A stretch of DNA of 56,532 nucleotides from Flavobacterium araucananum. Lineage in GTDB: Bacteria; Bacteroidota; Bacteroidia; Flavobacteriales; Flavobacteriaceae. Of this stretch, positions 15,558-23,650 are shown one piece after another. The notes beneath the pieces were generated by a model. It was not told the origin of the DNA. It saw only the letters and a list, made by a program, of their open reading frames with translations, and did not search any database. Both the position numbers and the translations under genes were made by a program. The stretch's first letter is position 1, and every line of letters starts with the position of its first letter. The stretch covers positions 1-56,532 of the forward strand of contig NZ_MUGS01000022.1 in the NCBI RefSeq assembly GCF_002222055.1, given 5' to 3'.

Positions 15558-16022
15558 ATGGAAATAACCCATGTGAAGAGTTCGCAAAAGAAAGATGTTG
15601 TTATAGAGTTAGTCTCAGAAGAAGACTATCTTTTTATAACAGAGGATGATTACCATTTTGATTGGGAATTAGAAAAAAAGAATGTCGTTTACAAATTGAA
15701 GATTCCGGATGATGATGAAATTTTAGGATTAATGTCCCTTAAGGATATTCCAAGTGAAAGCAGGGTTGAGATAATATTGTTGGCATCGTCTGTTATAAAT
15801 ACAGGAAAGAATAAGATTTATGATGGGATAGCAGGAAATTTAATAGCCTTTGCATGTCGTGAATCAGTTAGGTTGTACGCTGATAATGCTTTTGTTTCTC
15901 TGCATCCGAAAACGGAGTTAAAAAGTTACTATATGGCACAATATGGGTTTCAAAATGCCGGAATACAAATCTATCTTGAAAGTACCCCAATGTTTAATTT
16001 AATGAATAAATATCAGATATGA
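15558..16022 (+). CDS. GNAT-like acetyltransferase-fold protein, putative toxin
   Basis: I chose ATG 15558 (MEITHVKSSQ), which gives 154 residues; a TTG start at 15543 lies inside the palindrome. The C-terminal half has GNAT character: AGNLIAFACRESVRLYA, then FVSLHPKTELKSYYMAQYGF, matching the strand-helix and Y-x-x-x-GF end of acetyltransferases. No clear acetyl-CoA loop (R/QxxGxG/A) is visible; the nearest string is YDGIAGNL. The next gene overlaps by the 4-base ATGA and encodes a DNA-binding protein, the layout of GNAT-type toxin-antitoxin pairs that acetylate aminoacyl-tRNA. Cargo of element A, right after its recombinases. Confidence 0.6.
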   Translation: MEITHVKSSQKKDVVIELVSEEDYLFITEDDYHFDWELEKKNVVYKLKIPDDDEILGLMSLKDIPSESRVEIILLASSVINTGKNKIYDGIAGNLIAFACRESVRLYADNAFVSLHPKTELKSYYMAQYGFQNAGIQIYLESTPMFNLMNKYQI

Positions 16023-16549
16023 AAACTAAAAACATATACGAAAAGTACAGCCTTGAAGAAGTAGCGGATTCGATTGTATTTAAGAATCCTCTATCTGAAA
16101 AGGAAGAAAAAGAATCCTCTGCAGAACTAGCGGAAGTTAGAAGAAAAAATAGAGAGAGCCTGACTGAAAATCAAAAATTATATGCTAAAGTTCTGCAATT
16201 GCGCTTCTTGATGGAGGATTATGCTAAGTCAGGAGAATATGATAAGAATAGATCATTTGCATCTTTTCTTAAAACTTATATTAAATTTAGCTATAAGGTA
16301 CAGAAAAAATTTGCTGAGGATATCAATTTAAAACAAACGGAATTAAGTTTAATTTTAAATGAGCATCGCTTGCCCAATGAAAAAACTATTGTACGTTTAG
16401 AGATACATTCAGATAATGTAATTCCGGCGTTAAGCTGGTACAGGGTAGTTGAAAAACAAAGAGAATATGAGCTTGAACAAGATATTAAATTTAAACAGGA
16501 ACAGAAGAAATTCGTGAAAAATCATCTTGAATTTGGAAATGCAGTTTAA
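16019..16549 (+). CDS. HTH antitoxin-like protein
   Basis: The 176-residue protein overlaps the GNAT-like gene by four bases. Residues about 95-130 (FAEDINLKQTELSLILNEHRLPNEKTIVRLE) read as an XRE-type helix-turn-helix; the N-terminal part is charged and helical, and the C-terminus ends in a lysine/glutamate-rich helix. Likely the antitoxin and autorepressor acting at the palindrome 15509-15544. A strong terminator follows directly. Confidence 0.6.
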   Translation: MKTKNIYEKYSLEEVADSIVFKNPLSEKEEKESSAELAEVRRKNRESLTENQKLYAKVLQLRFLMEDYAKSGEYDKNRSFASFLKTYIKFSYKVQKKFAEDINLKQTELSLILNEHRLPNEKTIVRLEIHSDNVIPALSWYRVVEKQREYELEQDIKFKQEQKKFVKNHLEFGNAV

Positions 16550-16570
16550 ATTATGCTTCATAAACACGTT

Positions 16571-16599
16571 AGCCCCCATTTTAAATGGGGGCTTTTTTT
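16571..16599 (+). terminator. Intrinsic terminator of the GNAT/HTH operon
   Basis: GCCCCCATTT / AAATGGGGGC stem followed by a seven-T run, 22 bases after the HTH stop codon. Its T-run is the left edge of the 185-bp direct repeat described next. Confidence 0.88.
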
Positions 16600-16775
16600 A
16601 TAGCTATAAGTGAAAATTTATTAGGAAAATAGTTGAACTAAATCTACTTTCGTATTGTAGAAAAATGTAACCGGACGTTCTTTATATGGAGATTTTTTGC
16701 AAGGGGCTGTTTTATATAAAAAAGGTTTACAGAATCCTATAAGTATAAGTATAATGGAAAAGAGCTTCAAGACGA
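16591..16775 (+). repeat. 185-bp direct repeat leading into an orphan Rhs tip, copy 1
   Basis: This stretch matches 30192-30376 over its full length with scattered substitutions and no net length change. The first about 130 bases are non-coding (with TTTTTTGCAAGGGGCT), and the end encodes the Rhs core [13 protein letters not shown]. Both copies start in the T-run of a terminator after element cargo. It is a natural substrate for homologous exchange of Rhs tips. Confidence 0.75.
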
Positions 16776-16848
16776 GAGTATTGGGGGCTTTGCGTTAAAT
16801 TTATATGACTACGGCGCAAGGAATTATGATCCTGCACTTGGTCGTTGG

Positions 16849-17628
16849 ATGAATATTGATCCTTTGTCTGAAACATCCAGACGATTTAGCCCTTATGCAT
16901 ACGCACTTAATAATCCAGTCTTTTTTATTGATCCTGATGGAATGCAAGCAGTTTATAATTGGGAAGGTAAAAATAAAGGGCAATACACTGATAATGGGAA
17001 AGTTGTTGATTTTAATACAGCTATTGCTGGATACAGTGATTCTACAATACAAATATATTCGAGTGAGCCATCTGGAGGTAGTGATGATCCCCCTGCAACT
17101 GTAAATGGATTTCATAGAAGATGGGATAAAAGAACGGCTGAAGAACAGAAGCTAACATCTACTGCAAATTCATTAATTAGTGAATTAACGGATGATGCTA
17201 TAAGGTTTTTTGGGCATGGAAATACTGATCATTTCACTTATAGAGGAAGTAAGAAAGATGGTCGTTGGATAATGGCAAGTGATCTTGATGGTTTCCTAGA
17301 TTGTACAACCATTAATAAAAAGTGGGCTGATATGAAAAAGAATGGAGGAACATTTATATCTTATGCTTGTAATAATGGTGTGCGAAATGGAATTCTTGAG
17401 ACTGCTTCAGGAAATGATGCTTTGTCTAAAGTTATTTTTGTAGGTGCAACGAGATATGTTTCACCCGATAGTGATACTAGTACTGGTAGGTTTTATGCCG
17501 GTACAAAGAGTCAAGGAGGACAATGGAATATTTATCGAGGTGGTGAATTAGTTGCAACTCGACCATGGAATTGGCAACCTACAGAAATAGATCCTGCTAC
17601 ACTAAATGATATTACTAAACCAAGATAA
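16849..17628 (+). CDS. Orphan Rhs C-terminal tip with putative caspase-like toxin domain
   Basis: The frame is open from 16720, just after a stop, and encodes the end of an Rhs core (YNGKELQDE ... [20 protein letters not shown] ... [16 protein letters not shown]); the first in-frame ATG is 16849. The big N-terminal Rhs shell is missing, so this is a displaced tip or a recombination donor. The variable part (about 70-259) contains FFGHGN and, some 60 residues later, FISYACNNG, the His-Gly and hydrophobic-strand-Cys pattern of clan CD (caspase/CHAT-like) peptidases. That assignment is mine from motif spacing. The following gene is the likely immunity gene. Confidence 0.65.
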   Translation: MNIDPLSETSRRFSPYAYALNNPVFFIDPDGMQAVYNWEGKNKGQYTDNGKVVDFNTAIAGYSDSTIQIYSSEPSGGSDDPPATVNGFHRRWDKRTAEEQKLTSTANSLISELTDDAIRFFGHGNTDHFTYRGSKKDGRWIMASDLDGFLDCTTINKKWADMKKNGGTFISYACNNGVRNGILETASGNDALSKVIFVGATRYVSPDSDTSTGRFYAGTKSQGGQWNIYRGGELVATRPWNWQPTEIDPATLNDITKPR

Positions 17629-17646
17629 ATATTTAAATAGAAAATT

Positions 17647-18213
17647 ATGAAAAAAAAATTGTTCATGAGTATTATTTTAAGTTTAATAGTTCTCGCAACA
17701 TTAATGAAATTCTACACGGATTATGTTTATAATTCAGCAATCAAGGATTATGAAAAAAAATATATTATTGAATATAATGACAAACATTTAGAAGAGTCTA
17801 AAAAAGAGGATAATTCCAATGCAATTATTAATAAAAAATTAATAAATAATCTTGATAAAAAGTTTTATGATAGTATAATGAAATCGGGAAAATCAGAAAA
17901 TACTTTTATTTATTCAATTGTAGTTTCAAATAAATGGAATTTTTCAGAGGCTTCATACAATGTATTTATGACTTTAGCGCAATTAGATGATAAAAATGCT
18001 TCAACAAGTATTCCTGATCTAGATTTTTTGGATGATGAAACAAAAAAGCTAGCTTTAAAATTTCTGCAAAAAGCATCTGATGAAAATGATCCAAATGCAA
18101 AGTATACATTAGGAAAGTATTATTTAGAAGGAAAGTATTTTAAGAAAAACACTGTATTAGGGAATTCTCTTCTAAATGAAGCAAACAATATTAGTGGTGT
18201 TCGTCTAGATTAA
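17647..18213 (+). CDS. Putative immunity protein, membrane-anchored, Sel1-like
   Basis: The 188-residue protein has an N-terminal signal anchor (KKLFMSIILSLIVLATLMKFY) and, near the C-terminus, DENDPNAKYTLGKYYLEGKYFKKN, a Sel1/TPR-like repeat. It begins 18 bases after the Rhs tip. Position and export signal suggest it protects against the tip toxin from the periplasmic side of the inner membrane. No immunity family is recognised with certainty. Confidence 0.5.
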   Translation: MKKKLFMSIILSLIVLATLMKFYTDYVYNSAIKDYEKKYIIEYNDKHLEESKKEDNSNAIINKKLINNLDKKFYDSIMKSGKSENTFIYSIVVSNKWNFSEASYNVFMTLAQLDDKNASTSIPDLDFLDDETKKLALKFLQKASDENDPNAKYTLGKYYLEGKYFKKNTVLGNSLLNEANNISGVRLD

Positions 18214-18244
18214 CAAGTGAATTGGATGTACTAACAAAAAATGG

Positions 18245-18285
18245 AAAAAAAGTTAAGGGTTTATTTTCATACCCTTAACTTTTTT
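18245..18285. terminator. Bidirectional terminator between immunity gene and relaxase
   Basis: A long hairpin AAAAAAGTTAAGGGT / ACCCTTAACTTTTTT with a 10-base loop serves the plus-strand immunity gene and the minus-strand relaxase, whose genes converge here. The relaxase stop overlaps its right edge. Confidence 0.85.
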
Positions 18286-19549
18286 AAATCCTTCTTTGGA
18301 TTCTTCTTTTCTTCTTTTGTTTAAACTGTTTTGTTACATAATCAGAAGAATATTCAGCACGTGTAATTAGATCCAACAGCTTGACCAAATTTGGGATAGT
18401 AATTGTATTTTTTTGATATTGAAGGTCATCAATCAACAATTCTTTAGCTGGGAGTTTTTCATAAATCTGATTTCCTTTTTGTTCACCAGCAATCTTCATT
18501 CCGCATCGCTCTTCTATAGCTTTGGCGCTGTACTCTTTTCCCAGGCTATTGCCATTAAAAACGTTTTTTGTAGTATGGTCAATATAGGTAATACCATAAA
18601 GCTGACCTTCCGTACTTCGTCTAAAAACTGTATGGATTCCTTCTCTTTCCAATAGTTTTGCAAGTTTGCTTACAGGCATTGCCTGTTCTAGGAATAATAC
18701 CATATTAATAGCATTTTTTACACGCAATTTGTCGGATAAGTTTCTGGTTTCATTAACCTTAAATTTTTCTTCTAAAAATTTCAAAGTCGGTTTATTATAA
18801 AAACTACTCGCTTTTATGGGAACACCAATTGGTTTGCCTTGTCCATCTAATATACGATATACCAATCCTTTTGCTGAAAATATTCTGGAATTCTCATTAC
18901 CACGGTCAGCCAAAACATTGTATTGTTTTAGTACTGCATTTAGTTCTGCAATGCTTGAATACTTATAATGGTTCAGAACAGTGTTTAGAACATTAAATAT
19001 AGCTTTCTTTGATTCAATCCTTCCATATTGAATCCTTCCCATAGAAATTGGTTCTAAAGTAAATGCTTCTTTCTTTTTTTGTCCTTCTGCTTTTACGAGT
19101 CCAAAGCGCTGTTCAATCTCCTTTCTTGCAGGTTCTGATTTTCTGATTCCTAAGTGATGCAGATCAATACGTTTGCCATCTTTTTGAATATTTATGGAAA
19201 CCACGTGCAAATGTGCATGTCCTGCATCATGATGCTGGTATACTAAATAAGGCTGTTCTGCGAAACCTATTTTCTCCATATACATATCGGCAATGGCTAT
19301 TAGTTTTTCTTTGGAATGTTTTTCCGATGGGTCAAAATTGAGCGAAATATGCACCGTATTGCACTTTACATTTTCGTTTAATTCCGCTCGTTTTATAAAC
19401 CGATTGAGTTTCATGGTATCGCTCAATTTTTCAACATCGGAAGGATAGTTTCCTGCTGTGATACACTCGGCAACCCCAGCTTTGACTTTGTTTTCATTGT
19501 AGTAAAAAACACTGCGAATGGAATGGCTTGTTTTTATGATTGCAACCAT
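18284..19549 (-). CDS. Relaxase/mobilisation nuclease, second copy
   Basis: The 421-residue protein is a paralogue of the element A relaxase, from clearly different stock (moderate similarity only). The histidine motif reads QHHDAGHAHLHVVSI (His106/107, His113, His115), preceded by VHISLNFDPS. Tyr16 or Tyr17 (SVFYYNENKV) is the likely nucleophile. The C-terminus is very basic (KQKKKRRIQRRI). It overlaps the accessory gene by 16 bases. Orientation is opposite to elements A and B, so it is either the displaced mobilisation module of element B or a remnant of a third element. Confidence 0.88.
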   Translation of the reverse strand: MVAIIKTSHSIRSVFYYNENKVKAGVAECITAGNYPSDVEKLSDTMKLNRFIKRAELNENVKCNTVHISLNFDPSEKHSKEKLIAIADMYMEKIGFAEQPYLVYQHHDAGHAHLHVVSINIQKDGKRIDLHHLGIRKSEPARKEIEQRFGLVKAEGQKKKEAFTLEPISMGRIQYGRIESKKAIFNVLNTVLNHYKYSSIAELNAVLKQYNVLADRGNENSRIFSAKGLVYRILDGQGKPIGVPIKASSFYNKPTLKFLEEKFKVNETRNLSDKLRVKNAINMVLFLEQAMPVSKLAKLLEREGIHTVFRRSTEGQLYGITYIDHTTKNVFNGNSLGKEYSAKAIEERCGMKIAGEQKGNQIYEKLPAKELLIDDLQYQKNTITIPNLVKLLDLITRAEYSSDYVTKQFKQKKKRRIQRRI

Positions 19550-19929
19550 TTGTCGGTAATTTTTGAGGTGTGGCTTTCAATCTGGTCTATTTTATTATTT
19601 ATGATTCTTCTATCTATTTCAAAACTGATAATCCAGACTTTGAATTCTGGAATTTGTTGCAGGGTATGAAGTCTTTTTACTGCCTGATTTAAATTGTTTC
19701 CTACGGCATTTAATTCCTTACGCAGTATCACGGTTTCTTCTATAAAATCATCCAGTGACTGATTTCTGTAAGTGGTTGTAATAGACTTGTCCAATAGATG
19801 TTTGCGCAGATAGTCACTTAACTTTCTGCAAGTGCTGGCTTTGTATTTCTGCTCAATTTTTTTGTACTCTTCTGGTGTCAGTCGCAGTGCAATTCTGCGT
19901 GTTCTGTTTGAATTTTCTCTTTCCATCAT
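19534..19929 (-). CDS. Relaxosome accessory protein, MobC-like, second copy
   Basis: The 131-residue protein starts with a basic arm and a ribbon-helix-helix-like segment (TRRIALRLTPEEYKKIEQKYKAS), followed by ELNAVGNNLNQAVKRLHTL, the hallmark of MobC-type proteins. It would bind the nearby oriT candidate at 20301-20361 and recruit the relaxase, whose gene overlaps its 3' end by 16 bases. Confidence 0.85.
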   Translation of the reverse strand: MMERENSNRTRRIALRLTPEEYKKIEQKYKASTCRKLSDYLRKHLLDKSITTTYRNQSLDDFIEETVILRKELNAVGNNLNQAVKRLHTLQQIPEFKVWIISFEIDRRIINNKIDQIESHTSKITDKWLQS

Positions 19930-20172
19930 CTTTCATTTTACTCATTAATTCAAATTGTTTTTACATGTATTGTTGAATTTGCTACGCTTCATTTGCAGGT
20001 TTTCAAACTCATAACTTTTAAGTCTCTCCCACCACCGAGTTCCGAGGTAATAGGTGGCAAGATAGTCGGTTGTCCAACAACCGTTCATCTTGCAGATTGC
20101 AGGAACGTGGCAATCTTTGAGACATTTAAAAGGCAAACACTAAATTAAAAAGATTATTTGAGATTAGAGTAA

Positions 20173-20192
20173 CATGGACATATTTTGACCAT
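20173..20192. repeat. 20-bp near-identical site flanking the element B cassette, left copy
   Basis: CATGGACATATTTTGACCAT matches 23114-23133 in 18 of 20 positions in direct orientation. The two copies bracket the oriT-like hairpin, HTH gene and HEPN cassette of element B. They may be coincidental, regulator sites or recombination remnants. Confidence 0.3.
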
Positions 20193-20300
20193 GAAACTCA
20201 ATTTGATTAATCGGCAGAGGGGCTATTTTTGTTTCAATAAATTGCTTTCGAAAAGAAAAAGGAAAAAAAGAAAGCAGTTAAAAAATGGAGAATCAGGAAA

Positions 20301-20361
20301 GGAAGTGCTATAAGTCCCGAAGGGGCAGGACGAGGAACGAGGGGTGCCATTATGCGCACTT
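20301..20361. other. Candidate oriT / structured site, second mobilisation module
   Basis: Outer arms GAAGTGC and GCACTTC enclose ATAAGTCCCGAAGGGG and CATTATGC, the same blocks as in the element A site at 8245-8299, with different but still complementary arms. It lies about 370 bases upstream of the second MobC-like gene. Unlike at element A, the motif points away from the mobilisation genes. The rest of 19930-20583 holds no supported gene. Confidence 0.5.
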
Positions 20362-20583
20362 CGTTTTTTTATTCTCCAATAACTTGGCTTGCTTTTTATT
20401 CTTTTGGAATAGTTTTTTAATCGTCTTTTGAGAGTATTCATTTCTTAAAATCAAAAAAAAAAATGAAAAGGAAATAAGTGTTTTTTTTAAGGACTCTTTT
20501 AGAATACGAAAAATCCGGAGTGTTTTTCAGATAGACTTTTTGCTGATATTTTGAAGATATGAATATAATCTGAAATTATCTCC

Positions 20584-20829
20584 TTAAAGTAAAGTAATTG
20601 TATCGGTTAAATTATTTACTGAGATATAATCTAAAACAAAATTCTCAGCTTCTTTTTTGTGGTCAATTGAAGTTGAAAAAGAGTTGAGATAAAAGTCTTC
20701 ATTTTCATCTGCAATGTGAATGATTTCAGTGTAGCCTTTAGTAATTAAAGAACCTTTTAATTTTAATACTTTAAGCTCATTATCTCTGTCGATTTCTTTT
20801 TTCACTCTAAGCTTTATAGTTTTATTCAT
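20584..20829 (-). CDS. Small hypothetical protein
   Basis: The 81-residue protein starts with a basic stretch (MNKTIKLRVKKEIDRDNELKVLKLKG) and looks like a compact alpha/beta protein without membrane or signal sequences. It lies downstream of the HTH gene and its terminator, on the same strand. Element A has no counterpart. No family is recognised; a small element-associated protein is all that can be said. Confidence 0.45.
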   Translation of the reverse strand: MNKTIKLRVKKEIDRDNELKVLKLKGSLITKGYTEIIHIADENEDFYLNSFSTSIDHKKEAENFVLDYISVNNLTDTITLL

Positions 20830-20876
20830 AGTATTAGTTTTTGGTAATTTAGTAGATCAAAAAATGTTCTAAAAAC

Positions 20877-20901
20877 AAAAAAGAGACTGTTAAGTCTCTT
20901 T
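20877..20901 (-). terminator. Intrinsic terminator of the HTH gene (element B)
   Basis: AAGAGACT / AGTCTCTT stem with a GTTA loop, the counterpart of the element A terminator at 2581-2606, with a weaker T run on one side. Confidence 0.7.
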
Positions 20902-20929
20902 GTGGAATTAATGTATCTTTTATAGAAGC

Positions 20930-21349
20930 TTATTTAGCTTTTAGTAATTTTTCCAAATATTCGACTTTATCTTTTTCAGCTTGAACTAAACGTTCGTAAA
21001 GTTTTCTGTTTTCGTCAACGACTTCCATCATTTTATCTAACGGATTAAATGAGCAATTATTTGAATGTATCGCTCCATTACTATGACTAAAATCGTTATC
21101 GTATATATTATTAAAATAATTAATCACACCTTCATCAGAAAAGTTTTTAATAGCTTCTACGCTTACACCTAAAGCTTTTGCTACTTCTGCTAGTTTTTCT
21201 TCATCTAAAGTCTCACTATTTTCTATAATAGAAACAGCCTGCTGGTTTGTTCCCATAGCCTGCGCCAAAGCTTCTTGCTTCATGTCTTTTAGTTCACGAA
21301 TACGGCTAATTTTTCGCCCTATGTGATTTGGTTTTGTTAATGTACTCAT
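20930..21349 (-). CDS. XRE/Cro-type HTH regulator, element B copy
   Basis: The 139-residue paralogue of the element A regulator (2633-3040). The N-terminal HTH region (about 12-66) and the C-terminal coil (ERLVQAEKDKVEYLEKLLKAK) are nearly identical, while the middle (about 78-110) differs. Identical DNA-reading helices predict that each regulator can bind the operators of both elements. Divergent from the HEPN cassette starting at 21522. Promoter box TATCTTTG is 4 bases before the ATG, as in element A. Confidence 0.85.
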   Translation of the reverse strand: MSTLTKPNHIGRKISRIRELKDMKQEALAQAMGTNQQAVSIIENSETLDEEKLAEVAKALGVSVEAIKNFSDEGVINYFNNIYDNDFSHSNGAIHSNNCSFNPLDKMMEVVDENRKLYERLVQAEKDKVEYLEKLLKAK

Positions 21350-21353
21350 AGCT

Positions 21354-21361
21354 CAAAGATA
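21354..21361 (-). promoter_or_regulatory. -7 box (TATCTTTG) of the element B HTH gene
   Basis: Minus-strand TATCTTTG followed by AGCT and the start codon, identical to element A. Predicts a transcript with almost no leader. Confidence 0.55.
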
Positions 21362-21387
21362 ATAATTATGAATAAAAAAGTATGCTT

Positions 21388-21445
21388 CATGTACCATACA
21401 TGAAAAACAATGTACGGTACGGGTTAATTTGATACGGTACGCTAC
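21388..21445. promoter_or_regulatory. GTAC-type operator candidates upstream of the element B cassette
   Basis: A perfect inverted repeat CATGTA-cca-TACATG (21388-21402) is followed by TGTACGGTAC (21411) and TTGATACGGTACGCTAC (21429-21445). The TTGATACGGTAC core is shared with the element A operator region at 3120-3131; the rest has diverged. Likely target of the divergent HTH regulator. Confidence 0.6.
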
Positions 21446-21459
21446 AAGTAATTACTTAC

Positions 21460-21489
21460 TTGCTTGTGTATTAAACAAAAATACAATTT
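21460..21489 (+). promoter_or_regulatory. Promoter candidate of the element B cassette
   Basis: TTG at 21460, 19-base spacer, TACAATTT at 21482. Same layout as at element A (3151-3180). Confidence 0.5.
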
Positions 21490-21521
21490 TTTACACAAGT
21501 ATCAATTAAAAAATTAAAATT

Positions 21522-22379
21522 ATGAATGCAATTGAATTTACACAGCAAGAAGGACTAAAGGAAGTAATTACAGCACATATTAAGACATCTGCTATTTATT
21601 GTCTTGGCAGGAATAAAACTACTTACAGTTCAAACAAAACACTTTCTCTGGATAAGGAAGAACAAAAAGAATACGTTCATTTATATCTCTTAGTTCTTGT
21701 AAAAGAAACCAAAGAAAATGCGACAAGTGATATATGTGATAAAATAAAAACAAAAACGCATGGTTCTATAACCGCTACAATTCTTATGCACCACGTGCGT
21801 AATCTTAGAAAATCTTGCGACGACCAGCAGTTTTTCTTTTGGCAGATCATGCAGAATTCAGAGCTTTTATTTCAGGATGTAGAAAAACCTGCCTATTTAA
21901 CCATTTCCGAAATTCCAAAACGAAATTTAAAATCTGCATCAAATTATATAGCAAGTAGGAAGACTAATATTTCTACAATTTGGAACTGGGTTTACAATGA
22001 TGACAGCTACTCTTCTGACGAAGTCAAAACGTCTTCTCTTCATCAAATAGTGGAACAGATCTGTTTGTCTTTGATTCGTGTTTTTATGGGCTACACACCC
22101 AATCACTTTGGATTAGAGCATCTATTTAATCTATGTGAATATTTTACTACTATAACTGCGGATTTTTTTCCCCGTAAAACTCAGGAAGATAAATCTATGT
22201 TTAAACTTCTTAAACAACAGCCGAGTACTTTGCGTTTTAGTAAGGCTAATGATGTTAGTTATTTATATTATGAGTTATTGGAAGAAAGATGCGGTAAGTT
22301 TAAAAATCAAGCAGAAATAGTAATAGAAAAGGAACTTAGTCGACAAGGTCAAATAGAAAATGAAAAAGATAGTAATTAA
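21522..22379 (+). CDS. Nucleotidyltransferase-like/HEPN protein, element B
   Basis: The 285-residue protein corresponds to the second half of the 544-residue element A protein. Residues about 10-125 form a nucleotidyltransferase-like part (HLYLLVLVKET ... ATILMHHVRNL ... FFFWQIMQNSELLF), and about 165-280 a HEPN domain (LHQIVEQICLSLIRVFMGYTPNHFGLEHL, then FFPRKTQEDKSMFKLLKQ and TLRFS). The catalytic G[ST]x10DxD of active nucleotidyltransferases is not visible. First gene of the cassette; the family 1 small protein follows after 12 bases. HEPN domains of this type occur in RNA-targeting toxins and defence proteins, but activity here is unproven. Confidence 0.7.
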   Translation: MNAIEFTQQEGLKEVITAHIKTSAIYCLGRNKTTYSSNKTLSLDKEEQKEYVHLYLLVLVKETKENATSDICDKIKTKTHGSITATILMHHVRNLRKSCDDQQFFFWQIMQNSELLFQDVEKPAYLTISEIPKRNLKSASNYIASRKTNISTIWNWVYNDDSYSSDEVKTSSLHQIVEQICLSLIRVFMGYTPNHFGLEHLFNLCEYFTTITADFFPRKTQEDKSMFKLLKQQPSTLRFSKANDVSYLYYELLEERCGKFKNQAEIVIEKELSRQGQIENEKDSN

Positions 22380-22391
22380 TAACTAGAAATT

Positions 22392-22751
22392 ATGGAAACT
22401 AATGAAAGCACGCCAATAGAAAACTTTATTGAAGAAATAGCAAAAGCCCGATTCTTTACAACGCTAACTCCTAATAAGAATAGCAAAGATAGATATAATG
22501 CACAGATAAGCTTTACTAATTATGTAGAGTTGCTTTTTACTGTAAGGGATTTGCTGAAAATTTCACTTCATAGCCTTTACAATAATGATCTTGAAAATTC
22601 CGGTTCTGTAGAAGATCCTAGTTTTCATGTCGTAAGTGTATTGGAAATTGCGGTTCAACTCCTACCGTGCAATGAAGCCGAAGCATTACATGAATGCCAT
22701 AAGTTATTCTTGAAATTACAAGAGGAAAAATCAGCTAAAGATAAAGGATGA
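22392..22751 (+). CDS. Small helical cassette protein, family 1 (element B)
   Basis: The 119-residue homologue of 5683-6045, sharing METNE at the start, FTTLTP, RDLLKISLHSL, NDLENSGSVEDPSFH and SVLEIAVQLLPCNEAEAL. Gene order HEPN protein - family 1 small protein - family 2 small protein is kept between the elements. It overlaps the next gene by the 4-base ATGA. Unknown function. Confidence 0.7.
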   Translation: METNESTPIENFIEEIAKARFFTTLTPNKNSKDRYNAQISFTNYVELLFTVRDLLKISLHSLYNNDLENSGSVEDPSFHVVSVLEIAVQLLPCNEAEALHECHKLFLKLQEEKSAKDKG

Positions 22752-23092
22752 TTATGGAAACGCCTGAAAAACACCTGCAAGAATTACAAGAATTAGGCAA
22801 TATGAGCTTTACACTGTTAAAACAGGATAAACAAAAAAAGGATTTTACGGTATCTTTTCCTGTTTATGATTACTATCATTTAATGGGTATTATATCCAGT
22901 CTAATGAAACTTTGCGCAATTGCTGTTGAGAACGAAGCTACTTTTGATGACAACTCAAAAATAGATATCGCAGATATACTTAAAATTGCAATTGTGTTAC
23001 TGCCTATTGATGAAGCAGAGTTTCTGGACAAAGCAAGGGAATTATTTTTGGATGAAAAAAGAAAAGATACTTCTGAAAAACATAGTATATAA
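22748..23092 (+). CDS. Small helical cassette protein, family 2 (element B)
   Basis: The 114-residue protein relates to the 113-residue element A protein and, more distantly, to family 1: HLMGIISSLMKLCAIAVENEATF followed by DILKIAIVLLPIDEAEFLDKARELFL. A second in-frame Met (MET, codon 3) would also be a plausible start. Last gene of the cassette; the 20-bp repeat and the two-hairpin element come next. Confidence 0.65.
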   Translation: MIMETPEKHLQELQELGNMSFTLLKQDKQKKDFTVSFPVYDYYHLMGIISSLMKLCAIAVENEATFDDNSKIDIADILKIAIVLLPIDEAEFLDKARELFLDEKRKDTSEKHSI

Positions 23093-23113
23093 ATCACTTT
23101 TAGCTCCTGTTTT

Positions 23114-23133
23114 CATGGACATATTATGACTAT
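23114..23133. repeat. 20-bp near-identical site flanking the element B cassette, right copy
   Basis: CATGGACATATTATGACTAT, 18 of 20 positions equal to 20173-20192, direct orientation. It lies 22 bases after the last cassette gene. Confidence 0.3.
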
Positions 23134-23300
23134 CAAAATGATAAAAAAGCATATTATCTTTGTAAAAGTTGGAAACAAAACCCTCTATCAGTAGTGAATT
23201 TTGCTTATGATATTCAGTATTTTAGGTTCTGTCTTTGTAAAACAGGCATGAATAGATCTTGCAATTTGTTAGAAAATCAATTTTTAACTACTGCAAAAAG

Positions 23301-23390
23301 ACCTGACTTCGGAAGGTATTTTCAGCCCCCGGCAGAGCAAGTGGTTTTGAGATGCTGAATTCATTTCAAGCATCTCAAAACACAACTTGC
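23301..23390. other. Conserved two-hairpin element (possible structured RNA), copy B
   Basis: First hairpin ACCT/AGGT around the loop GACTTCGGA, second a long hairpin (23337-23390) with TTTTGAGATGCT and AGCATCTCAAAA arms, as in element A (7040-7131). The loop sequence and the spacer containing TTTTCAGCCCC are kept, while the first stem has changed on both sides, which supports structure. Confidence 0.6.
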
Positions 23391-23410
23391 CGTGTTCTGG
23401 TGAACACTAG

Positions 23411-23466
23411 AATCCGCTCTTTCAGGCGGATTAAATTTGGCAGGAAAAAACAGCTTTAGGCTGTTT
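23411..23466 (+). terminator. Double hairpin, probable terminator after the element B cassette
   Basis: AATCCGC/GCGGATT (23411-23432) and AAACAGC/GCTGTTT (23448-23466) stand in tandem; the second is followed by a T-rich stretch. They occupy the place of the element A terminator at 7173. Confidence 0.55.
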
Positions 23467-23650
23467 CATTTTTTACTGGATTTTGCAAAAGTCTGTTTAC
23501 AGTAAAACCATTGAAAAAAATGCATTTACAGTGTAAAAGCTGAATTACAGGAGCATTGATGCTCCATGTAATGTTGAAACTATCGTTAAAAACGAACCAC
23601 TACAATATTAAGTTCTTTTTATTTCAGGATTATAAAGGTTATCTGAGGGC

